A DNA stretch of 64,000 bases, taken from NCBI RefSeq assembly GCF_008065375.1, contig NZ_VJYI01000002.1, positions 434,001 to 498,000 on the forward strand. The letters are read 5' to 3'. The notes beneath the pieces are model-generated. The model did no database searches. It worked only from the letters and a program-made list of their open reading frames with translations, and had not been told where the DNA came from. How positions within the stretch are numbered: the first letter of the stretch is position 1; each line of letters opens with the position of its first letter. Below are positions 50,395 to 59,151 of this stretch, one piece after another. Position numbers and translations under genes: made by a program. The stretch is from Nonomuraea sp. SYSU D8015. GTDB lineage: Bacteria > Actinomycetota > Actinomycetes > Streptosporangiales > Streptosporangiaceae.

Positions 50395-51348
50395 TCACCC
50401 GCGGCGAAGAATTCCCGTCAGGCAGGCCAGCCCACCGGCCGCCCGCACATACTCGCCGATCTCCAACTCCTGGACCTCAACACCGGCGGCTTCGAGCCGC
50501 CGCCTGATGGCGGGGGCGCGGCTGGGCATGATCAGTCGCCGGGGCCCGAGCACAAGCATATTCATACCCCTGGCGACCAGCAGCTCGTCGTCCGCCGGCA
50601 CCTCGATCAGTTCATGACCGTGCTCACGCAGCAGCGCGCGCAGTTCGGGACCACAGGCGGCCGCGTGCACCGCCGCCAACCGCTCGTCGACGAACATGAC
50701 CGTACCGAGCAGGTGCTGGACACCTGGCCGAAGCGGCGTCGTCAGCACGCGTACCCCCTGCGGGGCCAGCACCTCGCGTACGGCCTGTGCCCCGCCGGCG
50801 TTCGTGCGGAATCCGGTGCCGACCAGCACCGTCGTCTCGTCGATCCACAGCGCGTCCGCGCCTTCGAACGTGGCCGTGCCGGCGACCGTTCTCAGGATCG
50901 GGTAGCCGGCCTGAGCGAGAGCCGCGGCGGCGTGGCGCTCCTCGCCGGCGCGCTGCTGCGAGGCGGTGCGGGCGATCAACGCGCCTTCCGGAGTCATGAA
51001 GAACAGGTCGCGCATGAAGACCACGTTGGGCGAGGCCGCCGGACGCGTGAGATGCACCTCGACGCCGTTGCGCCGGCACGTCTCCGCGATCGTCTCGGTC
51101 TGCGCCCGCATCGCCGCCAGGTCGACGGGGCCGACCATGAGCTGCTCTTCGTAGCGGGTGATCTCGGCGAAGCTGTCGGGCGGCCAGGCGAGCAGGACGG
51201 CGCGCAGCGGAGCCGTTTCCGATCGGTATCCGCAGGTCGTCCACAATTGCCCGGCGGCGACCTCCTCGGCGTGGGAGCCTGCGCGCTGCGACCACCCTGG
51301 GCCGCCGAAAGTGCTCGGAAGCTCAGAGCCAGTCGTCTTCGGACTCAT
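50395..51348 (-). CDS. Amidinotransferase / arginine-modifying (GATM-DDAH superfamily) protein
   Basis: A 317-aa pentein-fold enzyme. Start ATG 51348 lies inside the end of the sulfotransferase gene (26-nt overlap). Motifs: NVVFMRDLFFMTPEGALI (substrate Asp), ATFEGADALWIDE (Glu/Asp), the catalytic His in GVQHLLGTVMFVDE, and the catalytic Cys near the C-terminus, GGLACLTGILRRG. Superfamily members move an amidino group or hydrolyse guanidines (GATM, DDAH, arginine deiminase); which one cannot be decided. It is the last gene of the five-gene operon with the GyrB-methyltransferase fusion. Confidence 0.8.
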   Translation of the reverse strand: MSPKTTGSELPSTFGGPGWSQRAGSHAEEVAAGQLWTTCGYRSETAPLRAVLLAWPPDSFAEITRYEEQLMVGPVDLAAMRAQTETIAETCRRNGVEVHLTRPAASPNVVFMRDLFFMTPEGALIARTASQQRAGEERHAAAALAQAGYPILRTVAGTATFEGADALWIDETTVLVGTGFRTNAGGAQAVREVLAPQGVRVLTTPLRPGVQHLLGTVMFVDERLAAVHAAACGPELRALLREHGHELIEVPADDELLVARGMNMLVLGPRRLIMPSRAPAIRRRLEAAGVEVQELEIGEYVRAAGGLACLTGILRRG

Positions 51349-52636
51349 ACCCCATCCTCGTCGCGGTGGCACGAGTGGCGTCGTCGAGAGCGCTTTTGAT
51401 CGTGTCCCACCGTGTCCGCCAGCGGCCCGGCGCCGGTGGCGCCGTGGCGACGACGGAGTCGATGCCCTCCCACGCGGCGGTCAGCAGAGGGCCGTCGAAG
51501 GGAACGCCGAGCCACTCGGTCAGCCGCGCCAGGCAGGCGACCCTGCTCTCCGCGCTCGTGACAAGGTCTTCGAACCGCATCCGCAGTGAGTCGAGCCCTC
51601 CTTCCTCCAAGTCGTCGAGTATCGCCTGGTGCGCGGAGCGCCACTGGAATGCGCAGACCTCGGCGAGCGGCGCCTTCCGCAGTTCCTGCCATCCGGGCGG
51701 CAGGTCGAACTTCCACCACCACCGGTCGTGGTAGCCCTCGATGTCCAGCGGATCGACCATCCTGTGGGCGTGGAAGCCGTGGTAGTGCCAGCCATCGAGC
51801 AGCCCGTTGATGGAGGCCGCCGGATTCCGGGTGAGGTGGATCACCCGCAATCGCGCCCGGGGGAAGAGCGCCCGCAGAAACGGCAACCTGTATGCGTTGC
51901 TCGGCGTCTTGATCACCAGGGGTTTCGTCTCGATCTCCACCTCGGTCGCCCTCTGCCAGACCTGGGTGAGCACGAACGGCGGCTCCTCCACCAGGACGTC
52001 GCCGGGTGCCCCGTGCCGGCCGAGCTCCGGGACCTCATCGTGGAGGAGGGATCGAGGCATGTCGTAGTACCAGGGGTTGGCGTCGAAGGCTCGCGACAGC
52101 GCGAGCTGGAAGCGGGCCGGGTCACGCAGCTCCCCCGGCGCCCATCCGCCTTCCTCGCGCAGTCTGGCGAGCACGCGGCGGCCCTCCGCGAGCCAGTCGG
52201 CCAGGTGGAAGTCGATTGCGGGCCACTGGATGGCGAACCGCCACGCGCTGTCCAGCAAATAGTGGTCGTCGTCGGCGACCAGGGAGGCGCTCCGCCCGGC
52301 ATCGAGCGCGAGCTCCACGTCGAGAATGCGGCGCGAGCGCGCGTCCAGCCTGTCCAGGTGCCAGGCGTCGAGGCGGTCGGAGTCCGCGCTGTCCGGGTAC
52401 GTGAGGTCGACCAGCCGGAGGAACGGGTTGATCTCGGCGCGGAGATGGAGCAGATCCGGGGACCTGCGGAGAAGCTCGGCCAGCATACTGGACCCTCCGC
52501 GCGAACTGGAGGCCAGAATGACGACCTCCCGAACCCGGCCGGTGAAGTCCTCGACGGCCGGACCCCGCAGGTGCCGCAGCGTCTCCAGGCGCTCCGAGAG
52601 GATTTGCGACCCTTGGAGCAGGGGGGAGCCTGCCAT
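51323..52636 (-). CDS. PAPS-dependent sulfotransferase-like protein
   Basis: A 437-aa protein. ATG 52636 overlaps the previous stop by one base (TGATG). 5'-phosphosulfate loop: VVILASSSRGGSSMLAELL (about 38-56). 3'-phosphate region: RARLRVIHLTRNPAASINGL (His-Leu-Thr-Arg and a downstream Ser). The middle part carries Trp-rich segments (HDRWWWKFDLPPGW). It probably sulfates a hydroxyl or amine of a small molecule in the cluster. Two sulfatase-like genes nearby suggest sulfation is central. Confidence 0.78.
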   Translation of the reverse strand: MAGSPLLQGSQILSERLETLRHLRGPAVEDFTGRVREVVILASSSRGGSSMLAELLRRSPDLLHLRAEINPFLRLVDLTYPDSADSDRLDAWHLDRLDARSRRILDVELALDAGRSASLVADDDHYLLDSAWRFAIQWPAIDFHLADWLAEGRRVLARLREEGGWAPGELRDPARFQLALSRAFDANPWYYDMPRSLLHDEVPELGRHGAPGDVLVEEPPFVLTQVWQRATEVEIETKPLVIKTPSNAYRLPFLRALFPRARLRVIHLTRNPAASINGLLDGWHYHGFHAHRMVDPLDIEGYHDRWWWKFDLPPGWQELRKAPLAEVCAFQWRSAHQAILDDLEEGGLDSLRMRFEDLVTSAESRVACLARLTEWLGVPFDGPLLTAAWEGIDSVVATAPPAPGRWRTRWDTIKSALDDATRATATRMGYESEDDWL

Positions 52637-54606
52637 CAGTACGCAGGCTTTCTGACGGAGTACACGCACCACCGCCACAGGTCCCGCACGGACCCGTTCG
52701 GCAGCACCTCGAACGGATGCACCGCACGCACTTCCCGGGGGGCGTCGTAGTAAAGGCGGTAGATCTCCTGGCGCCGCGCCGGGGTGGTCTCGTGCGTGTC
52801 GATCCAGCGGTCGATCGACTCCCAGAGGAAGTACTCCTCCATCTTCAGGTCGGTGAACCCGCCGCCGAGGAGCAGCCCGCGGAAGTCTTCCTCACGGAAC
52901 ATCTGGTAGAGCAGCGGCTGCTTCTTCTTGAAGATGCGGAACATCCAGAAGGCGTCCTCGTCCGCGTACGGCACGATCTGACCCACGATGAACTGCCCGC
53001 CCGGGCGCAGCACCCGGAAGATCTCCGAGATCGGCTTCTCCGGCATCGGCAGCAGGTGCAGCACCTCGCGGTTGACGACGAGGTCGAAGCTCGCGTCCTC
53101 GAAGGGGAGGTCATAGACCGTGCCCTGGTGGACGACGTCCAAGCGTTCCGACGCCAGCCGGACCATCTCGGGGGTGATATCCAGGCCCACGCTCTCGCCG
53201 ACCTTGCCCTTGAACGCGTTCCCGACCACGCCGCTGCCGCAGCAGACGTCGAGCATCCTGGCGTTCTCCGGCACGGCGCACAGCTCCGCGTGCCGGGTGA
53301 GCAGCCCTTCGTCCGTGAGCCAGGAGCAGGAGTCGTGCCAGTTGCGCGAGCGGATGCCGAACTGGCGCTGGTAGACCTTGTAGTCGATCTTCAGTTCGCG
53401 TTGCTGGTAGCGCGCCGTACGGCTGGCGAGCCGCGCGGCCAGGCGGGCGCGCGTGGCGTCGAGAGCGCGCCCGACCACCCGCCGGCCGAGGTCCTCGTCG
53501 GCCTCCAGGAGATCGAGGAGCGACTGTTCGACGGCCGTGCGGACGAAACGCTCCGCCTCGGGACTCTGCAGGCGCTTCTTCGTCTGGCCGTCGTATCGCG
53601 CGTTCTCCATCTTGAGCGCGATGACGGCGGTCAGGCCCTCCAGGACGTCGACCGCCGTGATCTTCTCCCCGCCGCCGGTCTTCTCGACCAGGCCGTGGGC
53701 GACCGCGTACCGGTTGATGGCGGCGGCGAGGGCCGCTCGGAGCCCGTCGACGTGCGAGCCCTGCTCGGTGCGTACGCTGTTGACGAAGCTCCGGATCTCC
53801 TCCGCGTACCCCTCGGTCCAGTGGAAGGCGACGTCGAGGGAGAAGGAGTCCTGGCGCCGGCTCACGACGATCGGCTCGGGGTGCACCAGCACGGCGTCGC
53901 GGTTGCGGTGTTCGAGGAAGCCGCGTACGCCCGTCTGGTAGCTGAGGACGACGTGCCTGCCGTCTCGCTCGTCGGTGAACTCGACGGTGAGGCGCGGATG
54001 CAGGAAGGCGACCTCCTCCAGCCGATCAAGGATGATCTCGGCGGAGAAGGCGCGATCTTCGAAGATCCCGGCGTCGGGGAGGAAGGTGACCTGCGTGCCG
54101 CGCCGGTCAGAGGGCCCGAGCCGCTCCAGCTCGCCCAGCGCCACGCCTCGGGAGAACCTCAGCTCGTGCTCCGCGCCGTCGCGCCACACGTTCAGCCGGA
54201 GGAGCTCCGCCAAGGCGTTCACACAGGCCAGGCCCACGCCGTGCAGGCCGGCGGAGGTCGCGTACGAGTCGCCCTCGAACTTGCCGCCGGAGTGCAGCGT
54301 GGTCAGCACGACCTCGCAGGCGGGCCGCTTCAGCTCCGGGTGGAGGCCGACCGGGATGCCTCGTCCGTCGTCGCGGACGGAGCAGGAGCCGTCGGCTCCT
54401 AGGACCACTGAGATCTCCTGGCAGTAACCGACCTCCGCCTCGTCCACGGCGTTGTCGATGAGCTCGAACACCAGGTGGTGAAGTCCCTCCACGCCGGTGG
54501 AGCCGACGTACATCGACGGGTTCCGCCGCACGGCCTCGAGTCCGGTGAAGACGACGATCGACGTCTCGTCGTACGGTTCGGCGAGAACTTCTCCCTCGGT
54601 GTTCAT
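52636..54606 (-). CDS. GyrB 43-kDa ATPase fragment fused to a SAM methyltransferase
   Basis: A 656-aa protein, ATG 54606 overlapping the previous stop (ATGA); upstream open frame is not family-like. Residues about 11-400 match GyrB from the N-terminus to the end of its transducer domain. Key parts: FELIDNAVDEA (E48, N52), SVRDDGRGIP (D79), LHSGGKF, GLHGVG (120-125), and QTKKRL (K343, equivalent to E. coli K337). All ATP-site residues are present. TOPRIM and the tail are absent. From about 410 a class I methyltransferase begins: RMLDVCCGSGVVGNAFKG (motif I), SVGLDITPEMVRLA, VNREVLHLLPMPE and RVLRPGGQF. I know of no described fusion of this kind. It is coupled to both neighbours. Confidence 0.9.
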   Translation of the reverse strand: MNTEGEVLAEPYDETSIVVFTGLEAVRRNPSMYVGSTGVEGLHHLVFELIDNAVDEAEVGYCQEISVVLGADGSCSVRDDGRGIPVGLHPELKRPACEVVLTTLHSGGKFEGDSYATSAGLHGVGLACVNALAELLRLNVWRDGAEHELRFSRGVALGELERLGPSDRRGTQVTFLPDAGIFEDRAFSAEIILDRLEEVAFLHPRLTVEFTDERDGRHVVLSYQTGVRGFLEHRNRDAVLVHPEPIVVSRRQDSFSLDVAFHWTEGYAEEIRSFVNSVRTEQGSHVDGLRAALAAAINRYAVAHGLVEKTGGGEKITAVDVLEGLTAVIALKMENARYDGQTKKRLQSPEAERFVRTAVEQSLLDLLEADEDLGRRVVGRALDATRARLAARLASRTARYQQRELKIDYKVYQRQFGIRSRNWHDSCSWLTDEGLLTRHAELCAVPENARMLDVCCGSGVVGNAFKGKVGESVGLDITPEMVRLASERLDVVHQGTVYDLPFEDASFDLVVNREVLHLLPMPEKPISEIFRVLRPGGQFIVGQIVPYADEDAFWMFRIFKKKQPLLYQMFREEDFRGLLLGGGFTDLKMEEYFLWESIDRWIDTHETTPARRQEIYRLYYDAPREVRAVHPFEVLPNGSVRDLWRWCVYSVRKPAY

Positions 54607-55040
54607 CCCACCTGCCCCATGCGTTCCTCCATGGCCGCCAGTGCCTGATTGAGCTTCGTCACGTGCGTCTTCTTCAGCGCGCACAGCGTTTCCAGCCAGC
54701 TCGCGACGTCCGCGAAGCCCTCGCTGTGGGCGATGGCCGCCAGTCTGGGGTAGAGCTCGTCGGCCTCCTGGAGCCCGCCCGTGATCGACGAGGCGAGGTT
54801 CAGGTGGGTCTCGCCTATCGGCTGGTCCGTCGCGGGATCGGCGACGTACTGGAGGAAGTCGAGGTGCCCGTGGGCGGCGCACGCGACGCTCTCGGCGAGC
54901 TCGCCCAGGAGCTTGGACACCTCGAGATGGCCCTCGATCTCCGCGATCTGCGCGAAGTAGGCGTAGCGCTGTGCCGTCATGGACTCGGCCACGAAGGCCT
55001 CCCGCATCCCCTCAAACAGGCTCCTGCTCAGCTCGCTCAC
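54603..55040 (-). CDS. Rubrerythrin-like four-helix protein lacking usual diiron ligands
   Basis: A 145-aa protein with the repeated helical pattern of ferritin-like rubrerythrins: AFVAESMTAQRYAYFAQIAE (first Glu kept) and HSEGFADVASWLETL. However, the E-x-x-H motif of helix 2 reads CAAHGH (Cys54 in place of Glu, His57 kept), and the second reads LKKTH (Lys in place of Glu). There is no rubredoxin domain. It probably does not form a normal diiron site. It is coupled (ATGA) to the sulfatase-like gene before it and to the GyrB fusion after it. Confidence 0.72.
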   Translation of the reverse strand: MSELSRSLFEGMREAFVAESMTAQRYAYFAQIAEIEGHLEVSKLLGELAESVACAAHGHLDFLQYVADPATDQPIGETHLNLASSITGGLQEADELYPRLAAIAHSEGFADVASWLETLCALKKTHVTKLNQALAAMEERMGQVG

Positions 55041-56161
55041 GGATGCTTCTCCTCCTTGACGAGCTCGAACGGGTTCTGCTCGAGCGCGTCGTGGACGAGG
55101 TCGTACACCCAGACGTGCTCCCTGTCCTTCTCCCAGATCACCTTCCTGTCCGGCTGGCGTACGGCGGTGAGGGCACCGAGATGGCTCCAGGCGGGGTCAG
55201 AGGCGGCCAGTTCCTCCCGGTAGTAGGTCTCGCAGTAGGCCGGCAGGTCCGGGCCGCCGTTCCGCAGGTGCTCGACGAGGGAGACGCCGTCGGTGTCGGG
55301 CGCGGGCACACCGAGGAACTCCAGGATGGTGGGCATCACGTCGGCCAGCCGCACCTGTGCGTCGATCACCCGGCCCGCGCTCTCGCCGCCGGGGGGACGG
55401 ATGATCAGCGGGACGAGCTGGGTGGCGTCGAAGAGCAGTGCGCCGTGGCCCTTCTCCTCCGGGTGGCCGCGCTCGCCCGCGTGGTCGTTGTCGTACCAGC
55501 CGCCGAGGTCCTCGCCGTGATCGGAGAAGCAGACGACCAGGGTGTCCTCCAGGTCGAGGCCGTCCAGCAGGTGGCCGAGGCTCCGGTCCATGTAGGCCGC
55601 TTCGCCCTCGTACGGATTGTCCACCGGGACGCCCACGTCCTCGGGCGCCTCGTAGGGCCAGTGGGCGTCGAAGTAGTGCGCGAAGAGGAACATCGGCCGG
55701 TCCACGGTCCGCGCCCAGGCCAGGGCCCGCTCTGTCACCAGGGGGGCGCGCTTGAGCGCGGTGCCGCGGAGCTCGACGTCGACGACCTGCAGCGCGTCGC
55801 GGCCGTCGGCGAGCGGCGGAATCCAGTCGTCGTAGTGATCGAAGCCCCGGGAGTGGCCGTACCAGGCGTTCATGCCGGGGCAGGAGACGACGGCACCGGT
55901 GGCGTACCCCTGGCGCGACAACAGCATCGCCAGGGTCTGAACCTCGGGATTCAACTGTTCTTTGAACAGATGACGGATGCCGTGGCGCGGTGGCTGCAGT
56001 CCGGTCAGGACGGTCGCGTGGCTCACCGGCGTCAACGGCGAGGGGGAAACGGCCTGGGTGAATGTCGCGCCTTCCCCGCGAAGTCGTTCGATCGCAGGAA
56101 AACGCCCTGAGTAAGCGACGTCAGCTCGAAGGGTGTCGAGGGAAATGAGAACAAGATTCAC
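55037..56161 (-). CDS. Sulfatase-like hydrolase (alkaline phosphatase superfamily)
   Basis: A 374-aa protein with no signal peptide (MNLVLISLDTLRADVAYSGR, metal ligands at D9). The nucleophile motif is SPLTPVSHATVLTG: Thr44 stands where formylglycine-type sulfatases have Cys. Other metal ligands: FSDHGEDLGGW. The family, without Cys/Ser, includes phosphonate, phosphodiester and phosphoethanolamine-type enzymes as well as sulfatases. It starts the five-gene operon that ends with the amidinotransferase. Confidence 0.82.
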   Translation of the reverse strand: MNLVLISLDTLRADVAYSGRFPAIERLRGEGATFTQAVSPSPLTPVSHATVLTGLQPPRHGIRHLFKEQLNPEVQTLAMLLSRQGYATGAVVSCPGMNAWYGHSRGFDHYDDWIPPLADGRDALQVVDVELRGTALKRAPLVTERALAWARTVDRPMFLFAHYFDAHWPYEAPEDVGVPVDNPYEGEAAYMDRSLGHLLDGLDLEDTLVVCFSDHGEDLGGWYDNDHAGERGHPEEKGHGALLFDATQLVPLIIRPPGGESAGRVIDAQVRLADVMPTILEFLGVPAPDTDGVSLVEHLRNGGPDLPAYCETYYREELAASDPAWSHLGALTAVRQPDRKVIWEKDREHVWVYDLVHDALEQNPFELVKEEKHP

Positions 56162-56438
56162 TACGCCTCCATCACAGACTTGGCCGCCCGAGTCGATTCC
56201 TCCGCCGATTGCCTATCAGCACAAATTTCGCTCAACGTACATTAAGACCGCCGGCTTCTCAAGGGTCGCATCGCGAATGACTTCGAGTAATATTCCATGA
56301 CGTCCCGTGACGGTGGACGGACCGGCGGGCCGGGCCTGGCAATTGACGAACGCCATACGTAGCATGAGGCGAATGACGGCGGGCACCACGGACGGTGCCG
56401 TCGTTCGCGGAACGGGGTCACCAAAGGAGAGAAAGCCG
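56162..56438. other. Divergent regulatory gap between two sulfatase-like genes
   Basis: 277 bp without a gene, lower in GC than its surroundings around 56200-56350 (for example GAGTAATATTCC). It must hold promoters for both directions. A TTGACG at 56343 and TAGCAT are present, but their spacing is poor. No clear operator dyad was found. Confidence 0.4.
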
Positions 56439-57845
56439 ATGTATGACCACGTCGTCCTGGTATCGATTGACACGCTTCGCAGCGACGTCATCTCCGCCAA
56501 TCCGTATAAACTCTGGCCAGGTAAATATCCGCAATCGACCGCGCCGAAAACCGCTGTGCTGGACGATCTCGCAGCTCAGGGCGCCTTCTTCCCGAACACG
56601 ATCAGCGCCGCCCCCTACACCGCCGCGGCCCACGGGGCAATCTTCACCGGCCAGTATCCCCTTCGGAACGGGGTGCACGAATTCTACAACGGGCGGCTCC
56701 GCAGTTCCTCGGTCTTCACCTACGGGAAGCGCGCCGGACGGCGCACGTTCATGAAGGTCGATTTCCCGATAATCCTGGGCCGGGAGCTGGGATTCACCCG
56801 GGATATCGACCTCTATCTTATGGAACAGGACGACGAGTTCATCGACGCGGTCGCGGCCGCCGACTCCACGGTGGCATGCGCGCATTTCGGCGGCGTGCAC
56901 CTCCCCTACGGCTTCCACAATCTCAGGTTCGGCGGGGAGGACTATCGGGCCAAGGTGGCGGAACTCGAGGCGAAGTTGCCCCCCGACGTTCCGCCGCTCA
57001 CCGATCAATTGATCGAGAGCTTCCGCGACGACGAGGACACCGATCTGTTACTGCGTTACAAGCAGGCTGTCAACCACCTCTACTTCAGCGGCCGGTATGA
57101 CGAATTGTTCCAAATCTATCTGGACGGGGTGGAACACTTTCTCCGGTCGCGGCTGGAGCCTTTCCTCGCCCGGCTGACCGAGCGGATGACGCGCACCGGC
57201 AAGCGCATGCTCCTGGTCGTCTTCGCCGACCACGGCCACGAGTTCGACGAGATGACCTACGGTCACTTCAACTCGATGTCCGAGGGCGTGCTCCGGGTCC
57301 CGCTCATCGTGGTGGGGGACGACGTCGAGCCCGCGCTGCACCCGCAGCGCATCCGCACCGTCGACATCGCGCCCACCGTGATGGAGCTCGCCGGCATCCC
57401 CACTCCTCATACCGGGGTCTTCGACGGGACGTCCCTGGCCGCGGTGGTCCGCGGCCAGGCCGAGGTGCCCGGCCATCTGCCCGCGGTCTCCGAGGCGTAC
57501 ACGTCGGACACCAAGGAGTTCGTGGAGTATCAGAAGCGGCAGTTCCGCGGGGAGAGTCAGGGGCCGCTGCGCCATGTCCTGGTTGGGCAGAGCGCCCACC
57601 TGGGCGACCGGCGGATCATCCGCCGGCTTGGCCGGTATCGCCAGAACTTCGACGGCATCGAGCCGATCGACGTCACCGTGCTGGAGCGGTTCGACGACCG
57701 GCTGGTGCCGCACCCCGACGACGGCGACCCGGCGGAACTGCTCGCCATGCTGGAGGACTACGGCCGGGCGCGGCAGCCGTCGGTCGACGTCCCGGTGCGC
57801 GCGGAGATCCGCGACCAGCTGCGCGCGCTCGGCTACACGATCTGA
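56439..57845 (+). CDS. Second sulfatase-like hydrolase
   Basis: A 468-aa protein; ATG 56439 has AAAGGAGA 9-10 nt upstream, and the longer open frame to 56307 lacks it. Motifs: HVVLVSIDTLRSDVISANP (metal ligands near D11), SAAPYTAAAHGAIFTGQYP with Thr61 in the nucleophile position, VVFADHGHEFDEMTYGH (metal ligands). No signal peptide. It is the only plus-strand gene in the cluster and diverges from the first sulfatase-like gene. A C-terminal extension (about 400-468) is unusual. Confidence 0.8.
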   Translation: MYDHVVLVSIDTLRSDVISANPYKLWPGKYPQSTAPKTAVLDDLAAQGAFFPNTISAAPYTAAAHGAIFTGQYPLRNGVHEFYNGRLRSSSVFTYGKRAGRRTFMKVDFPIILGRELGFTRDIDLYLMEQDDEFIDAVAAADSTVACAHFGGVHLPYGFHNLRFGGEDYRAKVAELEAKLPPDVPPLTDQLIESFRDDEDTDLLLRYKQAVNHLYFSGRYDELFQIYLDGVEHFLRSRLEPFLARLTERMTRTGKRMLLVVFADHGHEFDEMTYGHFNSMSEGVLRVPLIVVGDDVEPALHPQRIRTVDIAPTVMELAGIPTPHTGVFDGTSLAAVVRGQAEVPGHLPAVSEAYTSDTKEFVEYQKRQFRGESQGPLRHVLVGQSAHLGDRRIIRRLGRYRQNFDGIEPIDVTVLERFDDRLVPHPDDGDPAELLAMLEDYGRARQPSVDVPVRAEIRDQLRALGYTI

Positions 57846-57870
57846 GGCCGACCCCCGGGGGCCCGGCCTC
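57844..57870. terminator. Bidirectional hairpin between convergent cluster genes
   Basis: A 7-bp stem (57844-57850 with 57864-57870) encloses the palindrome CCCCCGGGGG. It fills the 25-bp gap between the second sulfatase-like gene and the ATP-grasp gene. Confidence 0.55.
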
Positions 57871-59151
57871 TCACCTGGCGGGGCCACCGGCCAAGACCTC
57901 CTTGATGCCGGCGAGGATCCGCGGATCGACGAAGCGATGGCGGGAATTCAGCTCATCCAGCGCCTTCTCGAAGGCGGGCTCCTCGCCGAACTCACAGGAC
58001 AGCACCATGTTCCCGCCGTAGTCCCGGCCGTCGATCCGCAGGGCACCCGCCCTGACCACGTCCACCATGGCATCGGCGTCTCGCAGCAGGGACTCCGTGA
58101 CCGTGCGGACGGGGAACTCGAAGGCCCGCCGCACGCTGCGCAGGGGCTCGGGACGCGGCCCCGGCCAGGTGCCGAGCAGCAGGCGGAGCAGGCAGGAGTA
58201 GGTGTTGCACCCGGACGCCGCGCTGGACAGCAACGTCGTCCCGCTGACTCGCGGGTTGATCTCTATCAGGTGGAAGACACCGTCCTTGTAGATCATCTCG
58301 GCTTCGACCGCGCCGTTGACGTCCAGTTCGTCGCAGAGGCGCACGAGGCGGCGGGCGTCGGCCTCGAAGAGCTCGTCCGCCTCCGGACGCGGAGCGGCGT
58401 ACCGCACGTTTCCGAACAGGAACGAGGGAGCGCCCCCCGTGGGGCCCTTCCAGATGATGGGCTGGATGTGGTAGTCACCGTTCCGACCGACGATCTCGAC
58501 CGAGCACAGTTCGCCGTCCAGACAGCGTTCCAGCAGCATGTTGCCGTCCGCAGGAGCGCTGAGGTGTTCGTCCAGGGCCTCGGCGTTCTCCAGATACCGG
58601 ATCCCGTTGCCGAAGCTGTCCCACAGGGGCTTGGCGAGCAGGGGATAGCCGATGTCGTCCGCCTTGCGCCGGAGGAAGTCTCGGTAGCCCGGTATGGGGA
58701 GGACGCGGCCGCCGAGGATGTCGCCGTCCACCGCGACGTCGCCCGGCACGGCGAAACCACCGCGGCGCAGGAGCGCCTTGGTCTCGCTCTTGTTGGCCAG
58801 CAGGAAGGTGGTGTCCACCCCGTGCATGACGCCGCGGATGCCGTCGCGGGCCAGTTCCGCCGCGACCAGGGCGTCGCGCATGGCGTTCTCGTCCCGCAGC
58901 GAGATCGAGACGAACCCGTCGGCACCCCAGCGCCTAATGCTCGCCGCGATCTCCGCGACGCTCGCATCTGCGGGCAGCCTTTCCGACGTGCCAGGGAAGT
59001 CGCCGGGACCGCAGTCGCCGTCGGTGAAGAACAATCTCGCCTCGATCCCGGCCGCATGGAGGTCCTCGCGCAGCTCCTGGATGTGAGGGGCGGCGCGCTG
59101 GATCTCCACCGAGCGGAGAAAGGCCACCCGCCGTACGTCAGAGGTGGACAC
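57871..59151 (-). CDS. ATP-grasp ligase
   Basis: A 426-aa protein. GTG 59151 follows GAGGGGAG by 6 nt, within the end of the oxygenase gene (14-nt overlap); the longer open frame is its shadow. ATP-grasp core: ANKSETKALLRRGGFAVPGD, DDIGYPLLAKPLWDSFGNG (Lys), MLLERCLDGELCSVEIVG, and VFHLIEINPRVSGTTLLSS (Mg-binding Glu/Asn). Such enzymes join a carboxylate to an amine, often forming amide bonds between amino acids in natural products (D-Ala-D-Ala ligase, PurK and carnosine-synthase-like members). It is last in the operon 64000-57871. Confidence 0.9.
   Translation of the reverse strand: MSTSDVRRVAFLRSVEIQRAAPHIQELREDLHAAGIEARLFFTDGDCGPGDFPGTSERLPADASVAEIAASIRRWGADGFVSISLRDENAMRDALVAAELARDGIRGVMHGVDTTFLLANKSETKALLRRGGFAVPGDVAVDGDILGGRVLPIPGYRDFLRRKADDIGYPLLAKPLWDSFGNGIRYLENAEALDEHLSAPADGNMLLERCLDGELCSVEIVGRNGDYHIQPIIWKGPTGGAPSFLFGNVRYAAPRPEADELFEADARRLVRLCDELDVNGAVEAEMIYKDGVFHLIEINPRVSGTTLLSSAASGCNTYSCLLRLLLGTWPGPRPEPLRSVRRAFEFPVRTVTESLLRDADAMVDVVRAGALRIDGRDYGGNMVLSCEFGEEPAFEKALDELNSRHRFVDPRILAGIKEVLAGGPAR

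Noticed and set aside
52636..54606. Reading the GyrB-like part as a second, resistant gyrase subunit gene
   Set aside because: The TOPRIM and C-terminal domains needed for gyrase are absent and the frame continues directly into a methyltransferase, so it cannot replace GyrB.
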